Positions 26,801 to 35,789 are shown, counted from the first letter of the stretch. The stretch is DNA of 64,000 nucleotides from LMUY01 sp965276785 (GCA_965276785.1 OZ255629.1:4154001-4218000), one strand, 5' to 3'. The notes: generated from the letters alone by a model not told the origin. Numbers and translations: made by a program.

Positions 26801-27680
26801 TGCCCCCCATGTCGACGGCCACGATGTTCGGCCGTTCGAGCAGCCCGGCCAACCGTTCGGCGGCCAGCGCGCCGCCGCTGGGGCCGGAGAGCAGCAGCCG
26901 CGCGGGTTGCTCCGCCGCGCGGGCCAGAGTGCAGGCGCCGCCGTTGGATTGCACCAGGAACACGATCGGGGCGAAGCCGTCCTCGCCCAGGCGCATTTCG
27001 AGCCGGCGCAGATAGGCCCGCACCACGGGCATCAGCAGCGCATTCAGCACCGTGGTGGAGGTCCGCTCATACTCGCGGATTTCCGGGCTGATCTCGCTGG
27101 ACAGCGAGACAGCGAGGCCCGGCTTGGCGGCAACCAAGGCATCGCGCAGCGCCTGTTCGTGGGTCGGGTTGGCGTAGGCGTGCAGCAGGCAGATGGCCAC
27201 GCATTCGGCATCCCCGATGCGCTCGATCAAGCCGGTCATCGCCACCAGGTCGAGCGCCCGCTGCACCGAGCCGTCGGCGCGCACGCGCTCCGGCACGCCA
27301 AAGCGGCGGTCGCGGGGGATCAGCACGGGAGGCGGGTCGGGGTCGAGCGCGTAGAGGTCGCGGCGGTAGTGCCGGGTGATCTCCAGCACGTCCTCAAAGC
27401 CCTCGGTGGTGAGCAGGGCGCCGCGGGGCAGCCGCCGTTCGAGCACCGCATTGGTGGCGATGGTGGTGCCATGCAGGAGGAGGCCCACCTCGGCGAGGCG
27501 GAAACCGAACTGGGCGGCGGCCTCGCGCACGCCCCGCATCAGTCCGTCGGAGGGATCGTGCGGGGTGGTGGGAGTCTTCCAGGCGTGGATGGAGCCATCG
27601 CGCCCGTCGAGCACCTGCAGATCGGTGAAGGTGCCGCCGATGTCCACGGCGATGCGGATGGGGCGGACGATGCCGGGCAT
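23853..27680 (-). CDS. Fused hydantoinase A/B (5-oxoprolinase-like)
   Basis: 1275 residues in one frame. Residues 1 to about 730 form the HyuA-type part: IRIAVDIGGTFTDLQVLDG (phosphate loop), LLLSGPSGGALAAERLAG, NIVAVDMGGTSYDVSVVQG and LLSFGGAGGLHATAVA. The HyuB-type part follows from GPVDVEIIRNALTAAANEMD, with ATNDPYCGGQHLPDIVTFMP and GSGAHPHKDGVNAFSSGMHN. The family performs ATP-dependent cleavage of cyclic amides (5-oxoproline, hydantoins) or carboxylates ketones. In most bacteria A and B are separate genes; fusion mimics eukaryotic 5-oxoprolinase. It is divergent from the flavin monooxygenase over 85 bases. Confidence 0.92.
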   Translation of the reverse strand: MPGIVRPIRIAVDIGGTFTDLQVLDGRDGSIHAWKTPTTPHDPSDGLMRGVREAAAQFGFRLAEVGLLLHGTTIATNAVLERRLPRGALLTTEGFEDVLEITRHYRRDLYALDPDPPPVLIPRDRRFGVPERVRADGSVQRALDLVAMTGLIERIGDAECVAICLLHAYANPTHEQALRDALVAAKPGLAVSLSSEISPEIREYERTSTTVLNALLMPVVRAYLRRLEMRLGEDGFAPIVFLVQSNGGACTLARAAEQPARLLLSGPSGGALAAERLAGLLERPNIVAVDMGGTSYDVSVVQGGRVATVTQGEVGGLPVRLPMVEMRTIGAGGGSIASVDAAGRLTVGPRSAGSNPGPVAYGRGGTEPTVTDANLALGRLDAAYFLGGKMTLDAVSARRAVAEHVAKPLGLSPEAAAEGLLRVTDNALGAAVRLSLFEKGLDPRDFTLLSFGGAGGLHATAVADEVGIRQVAFPREPSTLSAGGILFGDLVQDFSRSRLIPARPENLNAICHGLRELRQEAMSQLEHDGVGMRKRLVSFPSNRAGPIPELAEAAQEMFAEKAAGLGTALETAKAELQVGVDMRYHGQAFELLIPWQSVGVKLPGEAELAGLVASFHDAHRRRFSFADPSESVEIVTLRVSAVGRLARPNTALPVRAERAAQKATRRAWEAGAWRNVPVWDREALHPADVVEGPALVEEPFATHWIGSGWKAALGPAGALIARREAAITQAAEPAGLGPVDVEIIRNALTAAANEMDATVWRTSRSTIVRELLDYSTAVFDARGDNLAQSARIPSHLNSMSHLLRELLDKHVDAANWGEGDVVATNDPYCGGQHLPDIVTFMPVIHNGARIGFVGTLCHHIDVGGLAAGSYAATATEIFQEGLRIPPLKLVEAGRPNAAVWAMIRQNVRKPDLLLGDLQSQLASLEVGAAALRRLAERHGAARFLEASRRILDGSEAAMRAAIRRMPDGIYEFEDVLDDDGVDLGQPVRLHVRLEIAGDTLTADLSGCSPQTRGPVNATLASSAAAVLFAAISASDDSLPVNAGCYRPVRVIAPEGLCVNARAPAPVAHRIAVTHRLLNAMHGALHQAVPDRIPAAYYGNSYVCTFQTIPAQGPREVLVEIEIGGSGAHPHKDGVNAFSSGMHNNSNIPVEMIETGLPLSLQRYGLLPGSGGPGRRRGGLGLVREWQVECEACIFTANMDRFAHAPYGLAGGSPATPGRLLLLRDGVQTPIPPKTDGLRLRRGDVVRLETSGGGGFGPPAERDPAAAARDAALGYV

Positions 27681-27765
27681 GGAGATCTCCGATGTCGGCC
27701 GGGACTGTGCACGGTGGCGCGTGGCACGTCACGTGCTAGGCCGTAGCGCCTGGATAGGAGCCCGC

Positions 27766-29079
27766 ATGCCCGCCAAACCCTTCCATCTTGCCTGGTTCCT
27801 GCAAGGCTCCAGCATCCAAGCCTGGGGCGAGCAGTGGACCGGCAACGTTGCCGAGGAGTGGATGTCCGCCAGCATGTTCCTCGACCTGGCACGGTCGATC
27901 GAGCGAGCCTGCTTCGACTATCTGCTGCTCGAAGACTCGATCTACATCGGCCAGAACTGGGAGAACTCGCGCGACATGTTCCTGCGCAACGGGATGTCCG
28001 TGCCGCGGCAGGAGCCCTCGGTGATCGCCTCGCTGATGATGGCCGCCACGACCCGGCTCGGCATCGTGCCGACGCTGTCCACCTTCGCCTACCACCCGTA
28101 TCTGACCGCCCGCATTGTCGGCACGCTGGACCAGATCTCCGGCGGACGGGCCGGTTGGAACATGGTGACCGGCAGCTCAGACCTGTCCGGCCAAAACTTT
28201 GGGCTCGAAAAGCTGCCGGAGCATGATACGCGCTACGAGATGGCCGCCGAGTATATCGACGTCGTCACCAAGCTGTGGGATTCGTGGGAGCCTGGCGCCA
28301 TCGTGGCCGACCGGGAGAGCGGCACGCTGATCGAGCCCAGCCGCGTGCACACGATTGACTACCAGGGCAGCTACTACGCCAGCCGCGGCCCGCTGAATTC
28401 GGGGCCTTGCCCGCAGGGGCGGCCGGTGATTGCTCAGGCGGGCGGGTCGGCGAAAGGCCGGAGCATTGCCGCCCAATACGCCGACACCATCGTGGCCGCG
28501 CCGAAGGGAGTGGCGGCGATGAAGGAGTATCGCGACGACGTGCACCGCCGCATGCGCGATGCCGGGCGGGACCCGCGAAGTTGCAAGGTGCTGTTCATGT
28601 GCACCCCCGTGCTGGCCAACACCGACGCGGAGGCGCAAGCCCGAGGCGCCCAACGCGGGATTGCGACGGATAATGAGGTGAAGCGCCGTCTGGCCCAGCT
28701 TGGCTGGGTGACCAACATCGACTTTTCCGGGCATGACCTGGACGCGCCAGTGGCCGAACTCACCACCAACGGCCACCAATCGAGCCTGGCCAACTTCCTG
28801 CGCAAGGCGGGCGGCCGCACGCTGCGGGAGGCGATCCTGGCCTATACCAGCCATGGCGGCTGCATCGACCTGGTGGGCACGCCCGAAACGGTGGCGGCGC
28901 AGATGGACGAGGCGATGCAGGAGGTCGGCGGCGACGGTTTCCTGCTGGTGCTGCCCAATGTCAGCCGCAAGTCGGTGACGGAGATTACCGATGGCCTGGT
29001 TCCCGCGTTGCAACAGCGAGGGCTGGTGCGGCGCAGCTATAGCCAGACCCACCTGCGGGATACGCTGCTGGAGTTTTAG
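27766..29079 (+). CDS. LLM-class flavin-dependent monooxygenase (NtaA/SnaA/DmoA type)
   Basis: 437 residues from the ATG at 27766, with AGGAG five bases before it. The NtaA-type N-terminus FHLAWFLQGSSIQAWGEQW and the segments ACFDYLLLEDSIYI, TTRLGIVPTLSTFAYHPYL, GGRAGWNMVTGSSDLSGQNF and GRPVIAQAGGSAKGRSIAA are typical. These enzymes oxidise nitrilotriacetate, EDTA, sulfides or similar compounds with FMNH2 from a separate reductase. The reductase gene is not adjacent. It lies opposite the hydantoinase gene, suggesting shared regulation and a role in organic N or S compound breakdown. Confidence 0.88.
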   Translation: MPAKPFHLAWFLQGSSIQAWGEQWTGNVAEEWMSASMFLDLARSIERACFDYLLLEDSIYIGQNWENSRDMFLRNGMSVPRQEPSVIASLMMAATTRLGIVPTLSTFAYHPYLTARIVGTLDQISGGRAGWNMVTGSSDLSGQNFGLEKLPEHDTRYEMAAEYIDVVTKLWDSWEPGAIVADRESGTLIEPSRVHTIDYQGSYYASRGPLNSGPCPQGRPVIAQAGGSAKGRSIAAQYADTIVAAPKGVAAMKEYRDDVHRRMRDAGRDPRSCKVLFMCTPVLANTDAEAQARGAQRGIATDNEVKRRLAQLGWVTNIDFSGHDLDAPVAELTTNGHQSSLANFLRKAGGRTLREAILAYTSHGGCIDLVGTPETVAAQMDEAMQEVGGDGFLLVLPNVSRKSVTEITDGLVPALQQRGLVRRSYSQTHLRDTLLEF

Positions 29080-29111
29080 AGTTCGGACCAGCCCCCCGGA
29101 TGCCCGCGCAG

Positions 29112-31424
29112 CTAGGCCGCGCGTAGTGCCTGCCACACCTTCTCCGACGTAGCGGGCATGTCGATGGACTTGATGCCCGCGCTGGACAAGGCATCGACGA
29201 TGGCATTGATCACCGCTGGCGGGCTGCCGACCGCACCTGCTTCGCCCGCCCCCTTCACGCCGAGCGGGTTGGTGCCGCACGGCACTTCGATCAGGTCCAC
29301 CTCGATGTCGGGCAAATCGGCCGCGCGCGGCAGGGCATAATCCATCAGGCTGCCCGAGAGGAGTTGTCCCGACGCCTTGTCGTAGGCGGTGTGTTCCAGC
29401 ACCGCCTGGCCGAATCCTTGGGCCACGCCGCCATGCACCTGGCCGCGCACAATCATCGGGTTTACCGCGCGGCCGACGTCGTCGCAGACCAAGTAGCGCA
29501 GCACCGCAATCATGCCCGTATCGGGATCGACCTCCACCTCCGCCATGTGGCACCCGTTCGGGAAGGTGTGGCTGTCGATCTGCGCCACCTCGGCCGCGTC
29601 CAGCGTCGTGGCCGCCTCGCCACGCGCCGCGCGCTGCCGCTGGGTGGCGGCGAGATTGACAATGTCGATGCCTCGGTCGGTGCCGACGATGGAGAACCGG
29701 CCGCCGGCGAATTCGATGTCCGCGACCGCTGCTTCGAGCGTCTCGGACGCCGCCTGCTTGCCCTTCTCAATGACCGTTGCGGCGGTGACCAGGATCGCTT
29801 GGCCCTCCGAATACAGGCTTCGCGCACCGCCGGTGCCGCCCCCGGTCGGAATGGCGTCGGTGTCGCCTTGCAGGATGCGCACCTTCTCGCCGTCGATCCC
29901 AAGTTGGTCGGCGATCAGCATGACGTAGGCGGTTTCATGGCCTTGGCCGCTCGACTGCGTGCCGACATAAACGTCCACGAACCCGTCATCGTTGAACCGG
30001 ATCTCGGCCCGCTCGGTCGGTGCGCCCCCCGTCGCTTCAAGGTAGTAGGACATGCCGATGCCGCGCTTCTTGCCGCGCGCTGCGCTGGCGGCCCGGCGGC
30101 CCTCGAAACCGGCCCAATCCATCTTCTCCAAGGCCGCATCCAGCACGCGCTCGAAATCGCCGCTATCGTAAAGCTGGTTCATGGCCGAGCGAAACGGCAT
30201 CGCATCGGGCTTGACCATGTTGCGCCGTCGCAACGCCACCCGGTCGAGCCCGAGTTCGGCGGCCGCGGCATCAATCACGCGTTCCACGACGTAGTTGCTT
30301 TCGGGCCGCCCGGCGCCGCGATAGGCGTCCACCGGGACGGTGTTGGTAAACACCCCGAGCACGTTGGCGTAGATCGCCTGGAAGCCGTAGACGCTCGCCA
30401 GCACCTTGGTCCCGGCCATGGTGGGGATGAACGGGGCAAAGGTGGAGAGATACGCCCCCATGTTCGCCACGTTGCGGGTGCGCAGCGCAAGGAAGCGGTG
30501 GTCGGCGTCGAGCGCCAACTCAGTTTGGGTGATGTTGTCGCGGCCCTGGGTGTCGCAGAGGAAGGCTTCGGACCGATCGCTCACCCACTTGACCGGCCGG
30601 CCGAGCTTGCGGGCGGCATAGCATGTCAACGCGTGCTCGGCGTAGAGAAACAGCTTCATGCCGAAGCCGCCGCCAACGTCCGGCGTCACCACCCGGAATT
30701 GCTCCTCCGGCACCTTGAACACCGCCTGGCCCAGCATGGATTTCAATACCCAGCCGCCTTGCGTGTTGGCGTAAAGTGTCCAGCGGCCGTCCTCGTAGCT
30801 GGCCAGTGCGGCGCGCGCCTCCATGCTGTTCACCACCACGCGGTTGTTGACCACAGTTAGCCGGGTGACGTGCGCGGCGGAGGCAAACAGCGCGTCAACC
30901 TTCGCCTTGTCGCCCACGTCCCAGTCGAAGCAGATGTTGTTCGCCGCCTCGGGCCATACCGCCGGCTCTCCCGCATCCATCGCGCTGCCCAAGTCTGTGG
31001 CCGACGGCAGCACGTCGTACTGGACTTGGATCGCTTCGGCGCCGTCGCGGGCTGCCTTTGGCGTTTGTGCGACAACGAAGGCGACGGGATCGCCCACATG
31101 GCGGACCGTCCCTTCGGCCAGGACCGGATGCGGCGGATCGAAACGGGGGGAGCCGTCCCGGTTGTTTAGCGGGATGGCGCAGGGCAGGCCGCCGATCCCG
31201 TCTGCCTTCAGGTCGGCAGCCGTGTAGGCCGCCACGACGCCAGGGATCGCCAGCGCTGCCGCCGTGTCTACGCCGCCGAGCGTGGCCGCGGCATGGGGCG
31301 ATCGAAGCACCGCCCCCCAGAGCATGCCCGGTAGGACAATGTCGTCGGTGTAGCGGCCGGCGCCGGTGAGCAGACGGGGGTCCTCCACGCGGCGAACGGG
31401 CTGGGCGAGGCCGAACTTGGTCAT
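29112..31424 (-). CDS. Molybdopterin-binding large subunit, xanthine/CO dehydrogenase family
   Basis: 770 residues, the normal length of a CoxL-type subunit. Features: GLAQPVRRVEDPRLLTGAGR at the start, VTPDVGGGFGMKLF, DAYRGAGRPESNYVVE, GQGHETAYVMLIADQLG and the catalytic Glu region VKGAGEAGAVGSPPAV. The active-site loop reads AYRGAGR, not the AYRCSFR of true CO dehydrogenase, so it belongs to the form II-like group acting on other substrates such as aldehydes or heterocycles. The small Fe-S and FAD subunits are absent from both sides. It converges on the monooxygenase gene with a 32-base gap. Confidence 0.9.
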   Translation of the reverse strand: MTKFGLAQPVRRVEDPRLLTGAGRYTDDIVLPGMLWGAVLRSPHAAATLGGVDTAAALAIPGVVAAYTAADLKADGIGGLPCAIPLNNRDGSPRFDPPHPVLAEGTVRHVGDPVAFVVAQTPKAARDGAEAIQVQYDVLPSATDLGSAMDAGEPAVWPEAANNICFDWDVGDKAKVDALFASAAHVTRLTVVNNRVVVNSMEARAALASYEDGRWTLYANTQGGWVLKSMLGQAVFKVPEEQFRVVTPDVGGGFGMKLFLYAEHALTCYAARKLGRPVKWVSDRSEAFLCDTQGRDNITQTELALDADHRFLALRTRNVANMGAYLSTFAPFIPTMAGTKVLASVYGFQAIYANVLGVFTNTVPVDAYRGAGRPESNYVVERVIDAAAAELGLDRVALRRRNMVKPDAMPFRSAMNQLYDSGDFERVLDAALEKMDWAGFEGRRAASAARGKKRGIGMSYYLEATGGAPTERAEIRFNDDGFVDVYVGTQSSGQGHETAYVMLIADQLGIDGEKVRILQGDTDAIPTGGGTGGARSLYSEGQAILVTAATVIEKGKQAASETLEAAVADIEFAGGRFSIVGTDRGIDIVNLAATQRQRAARGEAATTLDAAEVAQIDSHTFPNGCHMAEVEVDPDTGMIAVLRYLVCDDVGRAVNPMIVRGQVHGGVAQGFGQAVLEHTAYDKASGQLLSGSLMDYALPRAADLPDIEVDLIEVPCGTNPLGVKGAGEAGAVGSPPAVINAIVDALSSAGIKSIDMPATSEKVWQALRAA

Positions 31425-31556
31425 GGGGCGATTCCTGGTTCCGTCATCCCGCTACTATCTGCCATCTCCGCGGCATTCGCCAAGTGGCCGAGCAAGCCGT
31501 GGCAGAGAGCGCGGTTGCTTTCGGATCGCCAAGCGGTGGCGGCCGAGGCTGTCAGA

Positions 31557-32768
31557 TCACCGGGTGTGGCAGCCGAGAAAGTCCAGCTGCCAGTTCATTT
31601 CGTCAGAGCTGAGCGGATAATGATCCCCGGTGCCTTTCAGCAACGCGCGGGGCGAGACCTGGCCAAGCAAGGTCTGCACCGGGGCCGCGGCGCTCACGTC
31701 AAATCCGGCCTTCCACACGAGGCTCACCAAAGCCTTGGCGCTGCGCAGCGAAGCGGCCCGGTCCACCGCCTCGAGCGACACACCCGCGGCCACCGCCAGC
31801 AAAGCGCTTGCCCTACGAATGTCGCCGCTGCGCAAGCAGGCGAGCAGCACGTCCTCGGTCAGCCGGCCGGCGGCGTCCAGTTGCCGGGCGGCTTCGACCA
31901 ATGCCTCGTCGTTCGGGCGGGACAGGGCAGGCACGACTTTCGCCAGGTGCAGGCTCAGGCGCTGGCGGATGGCGGCAAGCGCCTCGGCGCCGAGATCGGC
32001 TCGCGAGGCGAGCTCATTCAATAGTTGCCCGGTGACGATCTCCGAGAGGGCGCAAGCCGCGTGATCCGGCAAGCGGGGACGGGCGACCAATGGAGCGTGC
32101 CAGCTCGGCTCGGCGCTGGAGCGGGCGACGAGGGCGTCGAGCGTAGTCTCCCGGATGGCTGCGGACGGATTGCTCAGCAGCGATCGGATGGCCTTGCTGT
32201 CCACCGTCGCGGCGATAGCGTCGGAGACCGGTTCGGGCAGGTTGGGGCGGCAGGCGATCGCTCGCACTGTCTCGCCATGGGGCGGCGCGGCCAGCAGCTT
32301 CAGCAGGTCCGCCGAGGACAGCAGCGGGGACAGCCGCAGCATCGGCTCGCTGACAGACACCTCGCAGTCCTCCGCGAGACGGAGCGCAATGTCGCGAGGG
32401 ATATTCGGCAAATCCGCCGCCACGGCGGCAATGGCGGCCCGGATTCGTACTGCTTCGTCATGGATGAGGGTTGAGAGCACCAGCAGGGTGCGCTCCCGCA
32501 TCTCCTCGCCTTGGACCTCCGAGAGGCCGGGCAGCGCACTGGTGATTTTGCGCGTCAGCAGCAGGCGGACGCGCTCATCGGCATCTCGTGCGAGCTTCAT
32601 GTTGGCAGCGTTCGGCAAGGAGGGGTTGAGCGCGAGCGCTGCCCGCACCGGGACATCTCCGTCACGGACCAGGAAATCCAACACATCCGACGGCGTTGCT
32701 GCATTCGCCGCCAGCTTCACCCGTGTGTGAAGATCGATATCCAGAACATCGAGCGTCTTGGCTGCCAT
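31557..32768 (-). CDS. DUF2336 domain-containing protein
   Basis: 403 residues, wholly helical and Leu/Ala-rich with HEAT-like repeating segments (VRAALALNPSLPNAAN, VRIRAAIAAVAADLPNIPRD, TVRAIACRPNLPEPVSDAI). This is the DUF2336 pattern common in alphaproteobacteria. No catalytic residues are evident; the fold suggests a protein-interaction scaffold. It starts eight bases after the stop of the diguanylate cyclase gene, so the two are almost certainly co-transcribed, hinting at a role in c-di-GMP or sensory output. Confidence 0.8.
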   Translation of the reverse strand: MAAKTLDVLDIDLHTRVKLAANAATPSDVLDFLVRDGDVPVRAALALNPSLPNAANMKLARDADERVRLLLTRKITSALPGLSEVQGEEMRERTLLVLSTLIHDEAVRIRAAIAAVAADLPNIPRDIALRLAEDCEVSVSEPMLRLSPLLSSADLLKLLAAPPHGETVRAIACRPNLPEPVSDAIAATVDSKAIRSLLSNPSAAIRETTLDALVARSSAEPSWHAPLVARPRLPDHAACALSEIVTGQLLNELASRADLGAEALAAIRQRLSLHLAKVVPALSRPNDEALVEAARQLDAAGRLTEDVLLACLRSGDIRRASALLAVAAGVSLEAVDRAASLRSAKALVSLVWKAGFDVSAAAPVQTLLGQVSPRALLKGTGDHYPLSSDEMNWQLDFLGCHTR

Positions 32769-32776
32769 GGGTCTGC

Positions 32777-34198
32777 CTATGGCAACAACGGGTCACGCGA
32801 GACACGCCAGTGCCCACGCCCGGCGCGTTTGACTTCGTACATGGCTTGGTCCGCCCGGCGCATTACCTCCTCCAGGCTTTCAGAGATGTGCGGGTTGCGG
32901 GAAGCGATGCCGATGGAGGTGGACAACGGCGGCGCACCCGGGGGCATGCTGCGGGCAAAGGCGGCCGGCGCGTCCAGCCGGAGCCGCTCCGCCCGCTCCG
33001 CCGCGGTCATCTCGTCCGACCCGTCCAGCCACAGCGCGAACTCGTCGCCACCGAGCCGCGCCACCAGGTCACTCGGCCGCACCAGGTTGCGCAGCAGGCC
33101 GGCGGCGATCAACAGCGCTTCGTCCCCGGTCTCATGGCCGCAGCAATCGTTGAGGCGTTTGAAGTTGTCGAGATCGATGTACATCAGCGTGCCCGGCAGC
33201 GCTTCGCGGTTCAGGCGGTCGATCCGGCGATGGACTTCCTCCAGGAAGGAGCGCCGGTTCAACAGCCCGGTCAGCGGGTCGGTGCGGGCTTGGCGGGCAA
33301 GCTCGCGCTGGATCGCCTCGTGCTCCAAAACCACGCGCACGATGGCGCTCACGGAGCAGACCAGGGCCGCGTCATCCTCGCTCCACGGCAGGGAGCCGGC
33401 GGGCCGCCAAACGCAAAGCCCGTTGCGCTCGCCGAAACGCGTGTAGCTGGGGCAGGCGAGAACCGACAAGCCACCCTCGGCCGTGGCAAACACCGCGTCA
33501 GGCGTTTCGGCTTGCAGACACGCGAACAGCGCCGCTAGCACGGGCCCGGCTTGCGCGCCGACATGGTGGAGCACGGAGCTGAGGTCAGGCGATTGGATCA
33601 GGTTCACCACCACCGCACCGGAGCAGCCGAGCGCTGCTGTCAGCGCTTGCAACACGGATTGCATCATGCGCGGCGCCAGCACTTCCTGGCGCATCTGCCC
33701 CAGGATATGCTGAAGTACCTGGGACCGGCGCAGCACGGCAGCCGCCCGATCCTCCCGCAAATCCGCTTCGGTTACGTTCTGCGCCACCCCGCGCATGCCG
33801 CACGCAGAACTGCCCTGCATCATGGGCGCCGCGGAGAAGCTCAGGCAGGCGATGGCGCCATCGGCCTGCTTAAGGCGGGCGCGGCGATCGCGAAAGGCGG
33901 GCGCGATGGCGAATGGGTCCATCCCATCGGCGGACGCCGTCAGCAGCAGGCTGGCGGGCTGGCCAAGCAGCGCACCGGCCGGCCAGCCAAGCACAACCTC
34001 GGGCCATAGAAACAGCAGCCGGCCTTCCGCGTCCGTCTCAAACGCGAAATCGGCCGCCAGCCCCACCAAGTCCTGCCAGCGCTGCCGGCTGTCGAGCAGG
34101 GCGGCGCGGAGCAGGTCCGCTCCGTCACGAGCGCGCACGGCAAGCCCGGGGGAAGAAACGTCCTCCGGGCCGATCAGGTCTGCTGCCGACTGGCTCAT
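32777..34198 (-). CDS. Diguanylate cyclase with PAS-like and GAF-like input domains
   Basis: 473 residues. An N-terminal PAS-like region (DLVGLAADFAFETDAEGRLL) and a GAF-like middle precede the C-terminal GGDEF domain, which opens with ARTDPLTGLLNRRSF. The catalytic signature RLGGDEFALWL is intact. An RPSD motif five residues before GGDEF forms a likely product-inhibition site (RxxD). It should make cyclic di-GMP and be feedback-inhibited. No membrane segment is seen, so sensing is cytoplasmic. It is the first gene of a pair with the DUF2336 protein and divergent from dapD. Confidence 0.9.
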   Translation of the reverse strand: MSQSAADLIGPEDVSSPGLAVRARDGADLLRAALLDSRQRWQDLVGLAADFAFETDAEGRLLFLWPEVVLGWPAGALLGQPASLLLTASADGMDPFAIAPAFRDRRARLKQADGAIACLSFSAAPMMQGSSACGMRGVAQNVTEADLREDRAAAVLRRSQVLQHILGQMRQEVLAPRMMQSVLQALTAALGCSGAVVVNLIQSPDLSSVLHHVGAQAGPVLAALFACLQAETPDAVFATAEGGLSVLACPSYTRFGERNGLCVWRPAGSLPWSEDDAALVCSVSAIVRVVLEHEAIQRELARQARTDPLTGLLNRRSFLEEVHRRIDRLNREALPGTLMYIDLDNFKRLNDCCGHETGDEALLIAAGLLRNLVRPSDLVARLGGDEFALWLDGSDEMTAAERAERLRLDAPAAFARSMPPGAPPLSTSIGIASRNPHISESLEEVMRRADQAMYEVKRAGRGHWRVSRDPLLP

Positions 34199-34364
34199 TA
34201 AGCTGTTCCGCCGCTTCGTTGCAGGTGTGTTTTAGAATGGGTTGGTTAAAAGGGGGTTAGTGCCGGCGGCCGGGAGCGTTTGTGGCGAGATCGCGGCTGG
34301 TTTGACACGCTCCGGGGGCCCTGCGCATGGTCCGCCGCCGAGGCCAGACCGAGGGGGGCCGATC

Positions 34365-35201
34365 ATGGATTTGACCAGCCTGCGCCAACACATCGATCGG
34401 TTGTGGGAGGAGCGGGACTCGCTGTCGCCGGCAACGGGCGGCGTGGCGCGGGATGCTATTGAGGCGGCATTGGAGGCCTTGGATGCCGGCCGGGCGCGGG
34501 TCGCCGCTCCCGATCCGGCGGCTGCCAGCGGATGGTCGGTGCAGGAATGGCTGAAGAAGGCGGTGCTGTTGTCGTTCCGGCTGAGCGAATCAAGTGCGAT
34601 GGAAGGCCATGCCTGGGATAAGGTCCCGCTCAAGACTGCCGGCTGGGGCGCAAACCGGTTCAGGGAGGCCGGGTTCCGCGCCGTGCCCGGGGCCGTGGTG
34701 CGCCGCTCGGCCTACATTGCGCCGGGCGTGGTGCTGATGCCCAGCTTCGTCAATGTTGGCGCCCATGTCGGCGCCAATACCATGGTCGACACCTGGGCAA
34801 CGGTCGGCTCCTGCGCCCAAATCGGCCAACGTTGCCACATCTCCGGCGGGGCCGGCATCGGCGGCGTGCTCGAGCCACTCCAGGCGAACCCGGTTGTCAT
34901 CGAGGATGATTGCTTTATCGGCGCGCGCTCCGAGGTGGCGGAGGGCGTGGTGGTGGGCCATGGCAGCGTGCTGGCGATGGGGGTGTTCCTCGGCGCCTCC
35001 ACGCGCATCGTCGACCGTGCGTCCGGCGAGACGTTTATGGGTCGGGTGCCGCCGTTTTCGGTGGTGGTGCCGGGCAACCTGCCGGGCCGAACGCTGCCGG
35101 ACGGCTCGCCCGGGCCGTCGCTGTATTGCGCCGTGATCGTCAAGCGGGTGGACGCGCAAACGCGGTCCAAGACGTCCATCAACGAGTTGCTGCGGGACTA
35201 G
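34365..35201 (+). CDS. dapD: 2,3,4,5-tetrahydropyridine-2,6-dicarboxylate N-succinyltransferase
   Basis: 278 residues from the ATG at 34365 (MDLTSLRQHIDRLWEERDSL), matching the usual DapD length. The enzyme adds succinate from succinyl-CoA in the lysine/meso-diaminopimelate pathway. The left-handed beta-helix repeats are visible (AYIAPGVVLMPSFVNVGAHV, TMVDTWATVGSCAQIG, HISGGAGIGGVLEPLQANPV, CFIGARSEVAEGVVVG). Its stop is directly followed by the ATG of a membrane-protein gene, implying coupling; dapE does not follow. Confidence 0.95.
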   Translation: MDLTSLRQHIDRLWEERDSLSPATGGVARDAIEAALEALDAGRARVAAPDPAAASGWSVQEWLKKAVLLSFRLSESSAMEGHAWDKVPLKTAGWGANRFREAGFRAVPGAVVRRSAYIAPGVVLMPSFVNVGAHVGANTMVDTWATVGSCAQIGQRCHISGGAGIGGVLEPLQANPVVIEDDCFIGARSEVAEGVVVGHGSVLAMGVFLGASTRIVDRASGETFMGRVPPFSVVVPGNLPGRTLPDGSPGPSLYCAVIVKRVDAQTRSKTSINELLRD

Positions 35202-35789
35202 ATGCTAGAGCCTCGCCGGGCCGAGTCGCCGCGCAATGTGCTCCGCGGCATCTTGCTGGTGGTGCGCGGACGGCGCGACGGCATGGTCCAGTTCGGCGCC
35301 TCGCGGGAGGCGGTGCTGGCGGCTCTCGCGCCGATTGCAGCCTTCCTCATCGTCGGCGCCTTGCTGGGCGTGGCTGGCGGGGGAGTGAGAGGGTTGACCG
35401 GTGTTGCGGCCATCTCCATCGGCTTGCTTGCGCCGCTGGTGCTCTCGTTCGAGGCGGCGCGCTGGCTGGGCCGCGCCGCGGAGTGGCCCCGCTTCGCCGC
35501 TGCGTTCTGCTGGTGCCAATGGGCGGCACCTCTGGTGCTGATCGGCATGCTGATGCTGATGACGCTGCTGATGGCGGGGGGTGTGAGCGGCGACGCGGCG
35601 GAACTCACGGCGGTGCTGGTTACCTTCGCCTATGGGCTCTGGCTGAACTGGTTCTTGGCCCGCCACGCCCTGCAAATCTCCGCTTGGCGCGCAGTGGCGG
35701 TGGTGGCGACGGTCAATCTGCTCACGGGGGCGCTCATCATGCTGCCGCAGGTGGCGGACTATCTGGTGAACGGCGCGCCGCCCTCGTAG
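35202..35789 (+). CDS. YIP1-like multi-pass membrane protein
   Basis: 195 residues with about five membrane helices (ALAPIAAFLIVGALLGVAG, GVAAISIGLLAPLVLSF, AAPLVLIGMLMLMTLLMAGG and others), preceded by a basic cytoplasmic tail. Layout and length are like small YIP1-family proteins in alphaproteobacteria; function unknown. The ATG abuts the dapD stop. The 3' end overlaps the 3' end of truA on the opposite strand by 31 bases. Confidence 0.75.
   Translation: MLEPRRAESPRNVLRGILLVVRGRRDGMVQFGASREAVLAALAPIAAFLIVGALLGVAGGGVRGLTGVAAISIGLLAPLVLSFEAARWLGRAAEWPRFAAAFCWCQWAAPLVLIGMLMLMTLLMAGGVSGDAAELTAVLVTFAYGLWLNWFLARHALQISAWRAVAVVATVNLLTGALIMLPQVADYLVNGAPPS

Noticed and set aside
26145..27746. 533-codon open frame antisense to the hydantoinase gene
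   Set aside because: His/Gly/Arg-rich shadow without recognisable motifs; the minus-strand gene has clear family signatures throughout.
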